Below are positions 52,633 through 64,000 of a stretch of 64,000 nt of DNA, piece after piece (the first letter of the stretch is position 1; every line of letters begins with the position of its first letter). The stretch is from assembly GCF_932526225.1 (NCBI RefSeq), contig NC_064043.1, positions 14,134,085 through 14,198,084 on the forward strand, written 5' to 3'. The notes under the pieces were generated by a model that was not told the origin of the DNA, did not search any database, and saw only the letters and a list, made by a program, of their open reading frames with translations. The stretch is from Nematostella vectensis (Eukaryota; Cnidaria; Anthozoa; Actiniaria; Edwardsiidae). The translations under genes and the position numbers were made by a program.

Positions 52633-55600
52633 TCAAAATGGGTTCATACGTGCCCCTGTTCCGAGGGGTGAAAAGGCATTCACCTTTGCCCACATCATCG
52701 CGTGGTTTAGCGATATCGCTGATTTACCGTCTTCCAAGGAATATAAAGCACCCTGTAAAAAACGAGCAGGAAAAACAGGATTGAAACGAAACGATTGAGA
52801 TGAAGAGTCAAGCGAATCCAATACAAACGAAAGAAATAGCGTGCCGCGCACAATGCATTCTCTGATGTACTCAGTGACGTTCTCGCCTGCTATGCCCAAG
52901 GTTACTAGTACTAGCTTTCAGAACAGTAGTTACTGCCGTTTTAAATATTCTGCGAACGCCGACGACATTTAACAGCTAAATTGCCTTTTGGCATACGTCC
53001 TTGAAGCGGATTTTATTGGCTATCATTGGCTTATATCAAAGATAAAGATATGTGGTACCAAAAAAGATGATGGATTAATAAGACAGATTAGTCGGGACGA
53101 CTGTAGGCCGAAATATATTAGCTGCGAAAACGTTCTGTGAATAGCGTCAGAATGAATAAAAAATTGCCCGACAAATCGGTGCGTGTAAACAAGCCTACTA
53201 AACAAGCCTACAATTAGACTACGAGTTCAACGAGAACGAGTAGTCTAATCGTTTTAGTATAAATCCACTCACATACTACCTCGAAAAAAATTACGACTTT
53301 AATATCCTCCTCCAATACAAAGTTAACTATGTGACACACGCTATCGTGGCCACAGAGACAAAGTAAACCATGCAACACGCGCTATCGTGGCCACAGAGAC
53401 AAAGGTAACCATGCGACACGCGCTATCGTGGCCACAGAGACAAAGTTAACCATGCGACACGCGCTATCGTGGCCACAGAGACAAAGTTAACCATGCGACA
53501 CGCGCTATCGTGGCCACCAAGACAAAGTTAACCATGCGACGCGCGCTACCGTGACCACCAATACAAAGTTAACCATGCGACGCACGCTACCGTGGCCACC
53601 AATACAAAGTTTACCATGCGAAGCGCGCTACCGTGACCACCAATACAAAGTTAACCATGCGACCCACGCTACCGTGGCCACCAAGACAAAGTTAACCATG
53701 CGACGCGCGCTACCGTGACCACCAATACAAAGTTAACCATGCGACGTGTGTTAACATGGCCACCAAGACAAAGTTAGCCATACGAAGCGCATTGTAGCTA
53801 ATTAGCTTGCGAGAACAGCTGCTTTGATTGGCTCGAAACTCAAAAGTAGGAGCACTTATTCATGTTCTGGTGTGACTAAAGCATTTCTTTTCCACGCTGA
53901 TATGCTAGTAAAGATCATATCAGATAGCACGTTTCGCGCATCCTTATTGGCTATCTTCACAAAACAATCAAGGTGGCCACGGTAGTGCGGTCCTACAGTT
54001 CCGAGTTCACTAAACTTACTTTGATTCGCTCGTCGGTAAAGTAACACTGGTGAACGTCCGAATGACTTGGCAACAGGGAACCAGTCACAATGTCAAGGCC
54101 TTTCTCCAAGTCAATACCACTTTCAGTGCCTGCACAACCAAGTTAAGATATTACACAGGGAACCCATCACTATGTCAAGACCTCTCCAAATCAACACCAA
54201 TTTCAGTGCCTGCACAACCAAGTTAAGATATTACACAGGGAACCCATCACTATGTCAAGACCTCTCCAAATCAACACCACTTTCAGTGCCTGAACAAGCA
54301 AGTTAAGAAATTACACAGGGAACCCATCAATATGTCAAGACCTCTCCAAATCAACACCACTTTCAGTGCCTGCACAACCAAGTTGAGACAGTACACATGG
54401 AACCTGTCGATTTAAAGCCGAATTGTCACCAGTTTACTTCCGTAGGGCCGACGGAAACCTCAACCGTTAAAAGACAATAGAATCTATTAGAATTCGCGCT
54501 ATTTATCAGGTCATCTGCTCTAAATTATCAATCACATCCTCAAAGAAACCTCAAATAGACACACTGCTTTCACAATTTTGAGATATTTTAGCGTTTTTCA
54601 TTAAAAATCGTTATCGACCGGAAGTAAACTGGTGACAATGCGGCTTTAACACCACTTTCTCTGCTTGTACAGTAAAGACCTATAGACCATAATCAACACT
54701 TTTGGCTGATGTCCTTAGTAAACACAGTAAACAACTTATGCGCTAAGATTTGAAAGACTAATGATTCAATAATTGTGTAGAACATACCGATCCGCTTGCT
54801 GAACCGATCCCATACGGTCTTTTGCTCTGGAGTGTGTTTAGCCGGAATACTGAAATACAATACATCTTTATTGCAACACCAGGCCCGTACCCAGGGGGGT
54901 GCAGGGGGTGCGAACGCACCCCCTTCCCCCCCAACGGCCGAAGGTCCACTTTTGGTTCTCAATAGACGTGCTATTTGTAGAAAAACTAAAAATCATAATG
55001 TAGACCACTCTGATATTTAGCCAAACCGACAATAAACGTCCCGTGGAGATACTACAGGCATAAAAAATCCCTTTTTGTTCCTTCGGAGGTGGTTAGATTT
55101 TTATTAGAGAACTCCCTCCCTCCCCCTCCCCCCCTGGAAAAATTAGTTCCCTATTTTCGCATTTCTAACCCCCAAGAAAAACCCTGGGTACAGGCCGGTC
55201 TCTATCCGAAACGTAACAGCACTCGCTATCTCCAATCGTTTAAAAATTAAAGTGTCCACATTGGAAGAAAACATACGAAACGAAAAAATATCCAAATAAC
55301 CATTCAAAAATTGAAATGTATACGTCAATTTCGTAATAAATGGAAACGAATAGTATCTCGGACATGGTGAAATGACAAAATGGTGGCTGACAGAGTCCTG
55401 GCTATGGCTTAGTGATGACTGAGCAAGTGATTCTTTACATAGTCACTAATCCTGCTATGCATTATGTAAGGGTTAAATACCGAGGATGGACGTCCGAGGT
55501 ATTTAACTGGCTTATTACATAATCTATACCTAGTAAATAACGATTGACACTGGGAGAAAGAGACTCAATAATAATTGACTATTTTTGGAAAAAAAACAAG

Positions 55601-58600
55601 GTTCAGGTTATTATTGACCTGCAAGAAAACCCAGGAGAGTTGGTGGTTGATTATACAAATTTGAAATGCTCATTAGATCAATAACGTACACAATCACAAT
55701 TAACTTCCAGACAGAGCGGGGCTGCTCCATGCATGGACTCAATTCCCAAAGGTGGAGTTGAATTGTAAAATTTTCGTAACTCGAAGTTTCAGTGTGAGCA
55801 CGCTGCGAGAATGGAGCTCACTCACAGCGAAGAGCGACTTATTCTTATTACGCCAAATATCTATTTTCAAGAACTGTAATGTCGACGACAACGAACAAGC
55901 GGAACGAGTGAGTAGACGCCTCAGATAACCACACCACAGCCTAACTTTGCTGGTGGAATAATTTTCCAAAATTGCACATATTCGACTGAACTTTTTGTTG
56001 AATTTCGAGGGTTACAAATACAAATTTTCTTTATGACAATTGAATCGATGCATTGTTAATATTTAATCGTTCTTGTTATCAAATCTGTGGTGAAATAAAG
56101 GACTTGCAAGAACAATGGAAAAGGTGTCAATCATGTAATAATGTTAGTTAGCAACCAAGCAATGTACTGAGCATAGGGTCAAGTTTTCTCTATAACTGGA
56201 TGCGTACATGTATCTTTCCGCGACCCTTTTATCGAAACAACTGCACTTTCTGATAGAAGCTTCCTGTATATGGAATCCTCGGCTTTTAGAAAATTAATTT
56301 AAAGTAAATAGATTTTACCCTCTACAAGTGGAATTAAGAAAAGTCCATCGCAAAAAAACGGCTTATTCAATAAGTGCTCGCCACACCTTCGTCCCGTTTC
56401 CCGCAAAGGGGGAATACTATTCTATATACCTGTCAGGGTTGTTGAATGCTAGCCACGCCTCCGTCTCCGCCTGTATCTGCAGAGAGGGTACACCGAGCTC
56501 TACCTTGTCCCGGTGGATGACCTGACGTGCTAGCTTGAGAAGAGGGTAGACAATTGGCGTGTAGTGCCTCCTCATGGCCAGTACGGCACCCACATATGCA
56601 CTAAGCGCTACTAGTTCCTGGCGCTGCCTGCAAGGTAACAGAGAACCAAGGGGTTGAGATAGGAGGGCATGAATCAAGGTCTGAAAGGGGGTAACAGAGA
56701 ACCAAGGGGTTAAGATAGGAGGGCATGACTCAAGGTCTGAAAGGGGGTAACAGACCCAAGGGGTTAAGATAGGAGGGCATGAATCAAGGTCTAAAAGGGG
56801 GTCACTGGGAACCAGCGGGTTATATGTGTAACAGGGAAGCATATTGGGTCAAGGGATAAAGGGGTACAGTAGCCGATTGTATGCACACAAGCCATGGTAC
56901 CATGAACCAGCAACCCCTGGGAGGACTTACTTGGCTATCCTGCTCTGTTGTAACCTGTCCGTACGCACACAAGCCATCCATTCCACAATATGGAGGACAT
57001 CGTCCAAAACCCAGTACTGCTTGCCCATGGCGGCTAATCACAAAAGAAATAGTTTCATGGAATCCAGCAAACCTCATTCTGTATAATGTAGCTATTGCCC
57101 TATATGTTAAGTTCCTGGATAATACATCCAGTACTACTTGCTTATGAAAGCTTATCACAAATAAGTTACTTGAAATTCAATAAACATCACGTTACACGTA
57201 GTTTGAGCTACAGTATTTTATAGTATACACCTATTTTAAATGCGTTAAATGGCTGAACCCTGGTATCTGAAAGCCATAGGAATTTTATAGGAGCATGAGC
57301 AATAATTCTACAGCCTTTTAAGCCTAGATGTCTTTTTATTTGCTTGTTTATTTGATCCCAATAAAGTACTGCCGGTTACGCTACATGGATTATCCGAGCG
57401 CAACCTTATTTGTAATAGGTGTACATTTGTAGGACTGAAACTTCGGTACATCTCCCAATTATTTGCTCACAATATTTTAGTCAATATGGGACACGATAAG
57501 GCGAAATTCGGTACCTTATTTATACTGAATTATACATATCTAATCTATTTACCGCGCGCAAGGTTGAGGCCCACGTCAAGGGTCAGTTCAGGTGAACTAG
57601 AGAGTAGGTAGTATTTCATGGCTTCAATGAACTTCTCCTGCTCACACAGCTCTTCTGCCTTCTGTAGGCAGTCATCCATGCCAGGAAGACCTGCCTGGAT
57701 AATAGAGCAACAGCGTTAGGGAGGCTACTGAATGAAAGTAGAGAGAGGGTAACATTGACAGGTCATCTATGCCAGGAAGACCTGCCTGGATAATAGAGCA
57801 ACAGCGTTAGGGAGGCTACTGAATGAAAGTAGAGAGAAGGGAACATTGACAGATCATCTATGCCAGGAAGACCAGCCTGGATAATAAACAACAGTGTTAG
57901 GGAGGTGTTATTTACAGGTCATTTATGCCAGGGAGACTAGTCTATATAATAAAACAACAGCGGGATTAAAAAGGACATTGGAAGGGACTTATAGAAAGCC
58001 GTTATCCATGCAAGGAAGACCAGGCAACAGGGTAAGGAAAGCTACTTGGGGAAAGTAGAAGGAAGAATATTGGAAGGGGCAAGCAAGTCAAAGTAGAGGA
58101 TGGATGACGACGAGAAGAAGTGGATGATAAGGAGGAATGAAAGGAAGCTAAGCAGGACTAGTGAGGTTCAGAGGAGGAGGAGAGATAAAAGGGAAAAGAG
58201 AAAAAGGATTTTGAGTAGAAATATAAAAAAGGCAGAAATAAATGAGGAATACGTAGTAGATACGGAAGCCAAAAGGCAGCAATAGAAGAAAAAGAATAAA
58301 AGTAAGTAGAAAAGAGAGGCAGAAGATAAGAATGAGAAGGCTTAGGTTGACATGGAGGATGGGAGTACCTTTTCATGAAGTTCGTTGATCTCAATAACAG
58401 TCCCCTGAAACTTGGCCACCACCTTAATTACATCGTCTTCGGTGTTTGGAAACAGGCGAAGTAATGCTACAGCTGCCTCCCTGGAAAACAATGTGGTAGT
58501 AGGAACACTGTAGTCGTTGATGTTGTTTAGGTTCTCTTGTTTAGGTACATGTATCGCCTAGGATGCTTTTACTTCAAAGTTCTGGAGTTCAATAATAAGC

Positions 58601-59657
58601 TTAAACATGCCCAGAAGGAACCATTCTGATTCAAAATCAAACAAGCTTACATAAATATGCTTACAGCTAAGCAATCGCTAAGCAACTCTCAATTTATGCT
58701 GGGTTTAGCACAACGCTGCGAGATGAGATATGAGACTGGAGAGGACTGCTGGAAAGCTTGAAAATGTTAATCTTTGACGAGACAGCTTTTTTTTATATCA
58801 AATTCAGCTAAAAAATAGCCAGGGGTCAATGGGTTTATACTACTGTTGTTTATTTGCCTGTATGTATCTTTGTTTGTATGTTTGTTTACCAGTTTACACT
58901 TACCACCTGTTGTGTTTCTCACACTTCCTTGCTAACAGTTCCACTGCGCGGTGCGCCATGGGTCCGGTAGTGTGCTTCATCACCAGGGCCATACTGACAG
59001 CTAACTCTAGCTCATTACCGCGAACCAGCTTGGACATGGCGAGCTGTGGAGATAACAAACACATAAGGGATGGACCATTCCATACTTTAGGGGAAGAGGG
59101 GGAACATTTGCAAGAAAAAAATGGAACAGGCCCCAAAAGCAAGGAAAACAAATCGAGGGATGCACTAAAAAAAACAACGGATCAGTAAAAAAGGACACTG
59201 CTGTTCCACGTAAAAAAGAAAATAGTGCAACAAAAACATTTGCCTGCCCCCCCCCAAAAAAAAAAATAATAATCCGTCCAGCTTATAGTCTTCCCATTGT
59301 GAGGCATTCTCAAAATAACCAGCTGGAGCAAGGTTCCCTGGTAATGTAATTTAGTGCTTGCACTTAAAATGTTTTGTAAAAAGAATTAAAAAAGCCCCTG
59401 TTGTAACATGAAAAATCTAATGTGGAGCTTCGCAATTTTTGGGGCCAAAAAAAGGCAAATTATGAGATTTCAGACATTGCCCATAAATCCAATAAAACAA
59501 ATCCATAAAATAACGCCATTTGCTGGTTTATTGCCGGCATATTGGAGTTTCAAAATGGAAGGTTTACCGCTGTGTTGCCGACGGCTAGGTGACAGGAAGC
59601 AGATTGCACAGGAAGTCCGCGGCTGAAGTACCATTCAGCAAGAGTAGTGCTGCTGCC
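52633..59657 (-). CDS. WDR17: WDR17-like protein, C-terminal part (5' exons not found)
   Basis: Nine exons with agreeing phases: 59657-59568, 59043-58904, 58480-58369, 57694-57553, 57033-56931, 56627-56430, 54849-54788, 54129-54020, 52752-52633. They give 358 residues ending ARMNPF. The part is all-helical: AEWYFSRGLPVQSACHLAVG, KLVRGNELELAVSMALVM, AVELLARKCEKH, FIEAMKYYLLSSSPEL, LVALSAYVGAVLAMRRHY. It resembles the helical C-terminus of WDR17 and, more loosely, of IFT-type WD proteins. The N-terminal WD40 part was not seen; it may lie beyond the satellite at the window end. WDR17 has no firmly established function. Arrays copying exon edges lie beside three exons (57694, 56627, 54129). The identification is from memory of the family, so moderately certain. 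Confidence 0.65.
53312..53800. repeat. 41-bp minisatellite in the last intron of the WDR17-like gene
   Basis: About twelve 41-bp units with AAAGTTAACCATGCGACACG and CGCTATCGTGGCCAC. It does not copy an exon edge that I can identify. Confidence 0.95.
54105..54420. repeat. 80-bp array of WDR17-like exon start plus acceptor
   Basis: The unit is 80 bp (landmarks at 54138, 54218, 54298, 54378). On the minus strand each unit reads TTGTGCAG followed by GCACTGAAAGTGGT and about 45 more bases like the exon that begins at 54129. The upstream copies have lost the frame and soon reach TGA. The farthest copy is the most diverged. Confidence 0.9.
54887..55196. mobile_element. hAT-like MITE, about 310 bp
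   Basis: It begins CAGGCCCGTACCCAGG. Its right end, read inversely, is CCGGCCTGTACCCAGGG. Purine-rich and pyrimidine-rich tracts lie inside. CAGG-type ends suggest hAT, but an 8-bp target duplication is not clear. A relative lies at 21428. Confidence 0.55.
55461..55523. repeat. 63-bp hairpin (nested inverted repeats)
   Basis: ATTATGTAA/TTACATAAT form the outer pair, TTAAATACC/GGTATTTAA the inner pair, and GGACGTCC a palindrome at the centre. It lies in an intron of the WDR17-like gene. It could be a tiny MITE. Confidence 0.75.
56628..56820. repeat. About 57-bp array next to a WDR17-like exon
   Basis: Three to four units with AACCAAGGGGTTAAGATAGG and CAAGGTCTGAAAGGGGG. On the minus strand each unit carries TTACCCCCTTTCAG, resembling the polypyrimidine tract and acceptor (TTACCTTGCAG) of the exon that starts at 56627. 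Confidence 0.85.
57671..58030. repeat. 91-bp array of WDR17-like exon start plus acceptor
   Basis: The unit is 91 bp (CCAGGAAGA at 57681, 57772 and 57863). On the minus strand each unit holds ATTATCCAG followed by GCAGGTCTTCCTGGCAT, the acceptor and first bases of the exon starting at 57694. Copies beyond about 57880 are shortened and diverged. Confidence 0.9.
58690..58836. mobile_element. End of a piggyBac-like element related to 9337-10336
   Basis: It shares GGAAAGCTTG, AAATTCAGCT and the terminus AGCCAGGGGTCAATGGGTTT with the TTAA elements in TRAP1 intron 1. Only about 150 bp of the right end is recognisable. Confidence 0.6.
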
Positions 59658-60930
59658 CTGCAACAGTCTAAAAAGAATATACACGATTATGAACGAAGAC
59701 ATAATAACCTTTATGCTGGAACGTAGAAATTTGTGTTATTGTAAGTCCAGCGTGTATCTTATCACACGGGAAGGTTATCAGAGGGCGATGTCTGTGGTCA
59801 GAGCGGTGAGTGCACGTTCCTTAACCCATTCAAATATCAATGACAGGATGAGCCCATGAAAAGCTGGGGTGAAACTAGCACCTTTTTTCTGTGAAACACA
59901 GTACCTCTACAAACCCCAGATCTTAGTTTTCAACATTCTGCAAACTTTCACCAATGATTTAACTGCATTCTGCCTACCGTCATTCAGTCATTCAAACTAA
60001 ACTCTGAATAACATTTTGTGCTCTATAATTGGTCAGCTCCTTGCGATGAGACAGCATGATCGAGCTATTCAAAAGTTGGCCAATTTAAAAGCTTCAATGA
60101 CTTTGAGGCAAGAGTTTGCAGAATATTCGGAAACTGAAGTAAAATAACAGATAATGAGGAAGGTCTCAGGTATAATACCATAATAAGCGTAGTCACACCC
60201 AAAACGTTAAATAGGAGACCTAACCTATACAATTATAAGGGTTTGGTCTGTCGGACAAACTTTTTTGATTGGCTGAGCATATGACGTCATCAACCTGCAC
60301 TAGAGCTTTGAGCCTTGAACTTGGGCCCATTATCGGAAAGACAGCAAAACATGACAAAATTGTTTTAGATAAACGTACCAAAGTACCTGCAATGATTCGA
60401 GGCAAGGGACAAAAGCAATAAAAAGCGATTCTGATAGCATAAAGAAGCACAGTCTTTTTTGTCTGATTTGGATCGTTTTTTCGCTTCGTATGGCTAGAGT
60501 CCGACAATTAAAAATCCTGTCATTGCATGTAAAGTTTCGCCTGAGAAGTTATGGCAGCTAAGCTCAAGGAGGCCATTCAAGAACACTGGCGCTTCTAAAT
60601 TGTGAGTACGAGGATAAAAGAAGCGTAAACTCAATTCTGTATACTTCAGTTGAGATAGATTGACAGATTTCGTAATAAAGTAATCGGCGTCTTACAATAT
60701 AACTTCACTTGCAATGCTTAAGCTAAGTGTATCGTAGTTAAAATAATGAAAAAAGCGATGAATAAGAGTTTTTTTAAGTATTAGAACAACTGAAGAATGT
60801 ACAAGTAAAGTACTTACAGTGACCACGAGTTATAAAAAAATTGTAGAGTCTAATTTAATTAATTTAATTAATTATATATTTAGTCCTGCTATCAAATATT
60901 TTTTTTTAAATATGTACCCCTGTACCCACC
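59658..60930. other. No gene recognised; probably an intron of the WDR17-like gene
   Basis: I looked for further 5' exons of the WDR17-like gene and found none with a convincing phase and similarity. The sequence is AT-rich, with short chance reading frames. Confidence 0.4.
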
Positions 60931-60934
60931 CCAA

Positions 60935-63900
60935 GTTATGCGCTCCTTTACCCGCCCCTAGCAATGAGTCCCCCTTCACTGTTCACCCACCCCTAGCAAT
61001 GAGTCCCCTTCACTGTTCACCCACCCTAGCAATGAGTCCCCCCTTCACTGTTCACCCACCCCTAGCAATGAGTCCCCTTCACTGTTCACCCACCCCTAGC
61101 AATGAGTCCCCCCTTCACTGTTCACCCACCCCTAGCAATGAGTCCCCTTCACTGTTCACCCACCCCTAGCAATGAGTCCCCCCTTCACTGTTCACCCACC
61201 CCTAGCAATGAGTCCCCTTCACTGTTCACCCACCCCTAGCAATGAGTCCCCCCTTCACTGTTCACCCACCCCTAGCAATGAGTCTCCCCTTCACTGTTCA
61301 CCCACCCCTAGCAATGAGTCCCCCCTTCACTGTTCACCCACCCCTAGCAATGAGTCCCCTTCACTGTTCACCCACCCCTAGCAATGGGTCCCCCCTTCAC
61401 TGTTCACCCACCCCTAGCAATGAGTCCCCTTCACTGTTCACCCACCCTAGCAATGAGTCCCCCCTTCACTGTTCACCCACCCTAGCAATGAGTCCCCCCT
61501 TCACTGTTCACCCACCCCTAGCAATGAGTCCCCTTCACTGTTCACCCACCCCTAGCAATGAGTCCCCCCTTCACTGTTCATCCACCCCTAGCAATGAGTC
61601 CCCCCTTCACTGTTCACCCACCCCTAGCAATGAGTCCCCCCTTTACTGTTCACCCACCCCTAGCAATGAGTCCCCCCTTCACTGTTCACCCACCCCTAGC
61701 AATGAGTCCCCTTCACTGTTCACCCACCCCTAGCAATGAGTCCCCCCTTCACTGTTCACCCACCCCTAGCAATGAGTCCCCCCTTCACTGTTCACCCACC
61801 CCTAGCAATGAGTCCCCTTCACTGTTCACCCACCCCTAGCAATGAGTCCCCTTCACTGTTCACCCACCCTAGCAATGAGTCCCCCCTTCACTGTTCACTC
61901 ACCCCTAGCAATGAGTCCCCTTCACTGTTCACCCACCCCTAACAATGAGTCCCCCCTTCACTGTTCACCCACCCCTAGCAATGAGTCCCCCCTTCACTGT
62001 TCACCCACCCCTAGCAATGAGTCCCCTTCACTGTTCACCCACCCCTAGCAATGAGTCCCCCCTTCACTGTTCACCCACCCCTAGCAATGAGTCCCCTTCA
62101 CTGTTCACCCACCCCTAGCAATGAGTCCCCCCTTCACTGTTCACCCACCCCTAGCAATGAGTCCCCCCTTCACTGTTCACCCACCCCTAGCAATGAGTCC
62201 CCTTCACTGTTCACCCACCCCTAGCAATGAGTCCCCCCTTCACTGTTCACCCACCCCTAGCAATGAGTCCCCTTCACTGTTCACCCACCCCTAGCAATGA
62301 GTCCCCTTCACTGTTCACCCACCCCTAGCAATGAGTCCCCCTTCACTGTTCACCCACCCCTAGCAATGAGTCCCCTTCACTGTTCACCCACCCTAGAAAT
62401 GAGTCACCCCTTCACTGTTCACCCACCATAGAAATGAGTCCCCCCTTCACTGTTCACCCACCCCTAGCAATGAGTCCCCTTCACTGTTCACCTACCCCTA
62501 GCAATGAGTCCCCCCTTCACTGTTCACCCACCCCTAGCAATGAGTCCCCTTCACTGTTCACCCACCCCTAGCAATGAGTCCCCTTCACTGTTCACCCACC
62601 CCTAGCAATGAGTCCCCCCTTCACTGTTCACCCACCCCTAGCAATGAGTCCCCTTCACTGTTCACCCACCCCTAGCAATGAGTCCCCCCTTCACTGTTCA
62701 CCCACCCCTAGCAATGAGTCCCCCCTTCACTGTTCACCCACCCCTAGCAATGAGTCCCCCCTTCACTGTTCACCCACCCCTAGCAATGAGTCCCCCCTTC
62801 ACTGTTCACCCACCCCTAGCAATGAGTCCCCTTCACTGTTCACCCACCCCTAGCAATGAGTCCCCCCTTCACTGTTCACCCACCCCTAGCAATGAGTCCC
62901 CTTCACTGTTCAGCCACCCTAGCAATGAGTCCCCCCTTCACTGTTCACCCACCCTAGCAATGAGTCCCCTTCACTGTTCACCCACCCCTAGCAATGAGTC
63001 CCCTTCACTGTTCACCCACCCCTAGCAATGAGTCCCCCTTCACTGTTCACCCACCCCTAGCAATGAGTCCCCCCTTCACTGTTCGCCCACCCCTGGCAAT
63101 GAGTCCCCCTTCACTGTTCACCCACCCCTAGGAATGAGTCCCCCCTTCACTGTTCACCCACCCCTAGGAATGAGTCCCCCTTCACTGTTCACCCACCCCT
63201 AGCAATGAGTCCCCCCTTCACTGTTCACCCACCCCTAGCAATGAGTCCCCCCTTTACTGTTCACCCACCCTAGCAATGAGTCCCATTCACTGTTCACCCA
63301 CCCCTAGGAATGAGTCCCCTTCACTGTTCACCCACCCCTAGCAATGAGTCCCCCTTCACTGTTCACCCACCCTAGCAATGAGTCCCCTTCACTGTTCACC
63401 CACCCCTAGGAATGAGTCCCCCCTTCACTGTTCACCCACCCCTAGCAATGAGTCCCCCTTCACTGTTCACCCACCCCTAGCAATGAGTCCCCCCTTCACT
63501 GTTCACCCACCCCTAGCAATGAGTCCCCCCTTCACTGTTCACCCACCCCTAGCAATGAGTCCCCTTCACTGTTCACCCACCCCTAGCAATGAGTCCCCCT
63601 TCACTGTTCACCCACCCCTAGGAATGAGTCCCCCCTTCACTGTTCACCCACCCCTAGCAATGAGTCCCCCCTTCACTGTTCACCCACCCCTAGCAATGAG
63701 TCCCCCCTTCACTGTTCACCCACCCTAGCAATGAGTCCCATTCACTGTTCACCCACCCCTAGGAATGAGTCCCCTTCACTGTTCACCCACCCCTAGCAAT
63801 GAGTCCCCCTTCACTGTTCACCCACCCCTAGCAATGAGTCCCCTTCACTGTTCACCCACCCCTAGGAATGAGTCCCCCCTTCACTGTTCACCCACCCCTA

Positions 63901-64000
63901 GCAATGAGTCCCCCTTCACTGTTCACCCACCCCTAGCAATGAGTCCCCCCTTCACTGTTCACCCACCCCTAGCAATGAGTCCCCCCTTCACTGTTCACCC
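60935..64000. repeat. 33-36 bp satellite array, running off the window
   Basis: About 87 units of CACCCACCCCTAGCAATGAG followed by TCCCC(CC)TTCACTGTT. Unit length depends mainly on the C-run before TTCACTG: four (34 bp) or six (36 bp), rarely five. Long and short units alternate in the first part. Later, GGAATGAG variants mark a higher-order repeat of about 455 bp (63281 to 63736). The plus strand is C-rich, so G-runs lie on the minus strand. The overlapping reading frames are repeat products, not genes. Confidence 0.97.

Noticed and set aside
60819-63728. Chain of reading frames with PSNESPLHCSPT repeats
   Set aside because: Products of the satellite; units of 34 and 36 bp rotate the frame and no start context or domain is present.

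Overview
The window is animal nuclear DNA. Its genes have many introns with GT-AG boundaries, metazoan housekeeping proteins are recognisable, and several families of DNA transposons and many minisatellites are present. One secreted protein belongs to the fibrinogen-like 'skeletal organic matrix protein 5' type known from anthozoans. I infer a sea anemone or coral (Nematostella-like). The species itself cannot be proved from this sequence.

Layout, left to right. TRAP1 (mitochondrial HSP90) runs on the minus strand from 12789 to beyond position 1. Phosphoglycerate kinase runs on plus from 13160 to 19447, head to head with TRAP1 across about 370 bp. PWP2 (WD40 protein of the small-subunit processome) runs on minus from 39164 to 21045. 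A novel-looking TPR/coiled-coil gene runs on plus from 39495 to 42856, head to head with PWP2 across 330 bp. A secreted PAN/EGF/fibrinogen-like gene runs on plus from 45891 to 49521. The 3' part of a WDR17-like gene runs on minus from 59657 to 52633. From about 60935 to the end of the window there is only a 33-36 bp satellite. I rebuilt exon boundaries by hand and checked that the reading phases of consecutive exons match. Only one short PWP2 exon was not found.

Mobile elements: a 6.18 kb Academ-type transposon with ~510 bp inverted repeats and a broken transposase gene lies in a PWP2 intron that uses a GC donor. A 4.27 kb element with TAA target duplications lies in TRAP1 intron 1 and carries two nested, almost identical TTAA-flanked copies of a 1 kb element. 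There are also a Mutator-like MITE with a perfect 9 bp target duplication, several foldback elements and a tRNA-derived SINE.

Most unusual observations: (1) A complete type I hammerhead ribozyme fold lies at 42943-42985, between the stop codon and a poly(A) signal of the TPR gene, inside a small foldback element. (2) At least five tandem arrays in three unrelated genes are built from copies of an exon edge: a splice acceptor plus exon start, an exon end plus splice donor, or the stop-codon end of the last exon. Where I could judge it, the copies nearest the exon are uniform and those further away are decayed. This looks like a repeated local process acting at exon boundaries.
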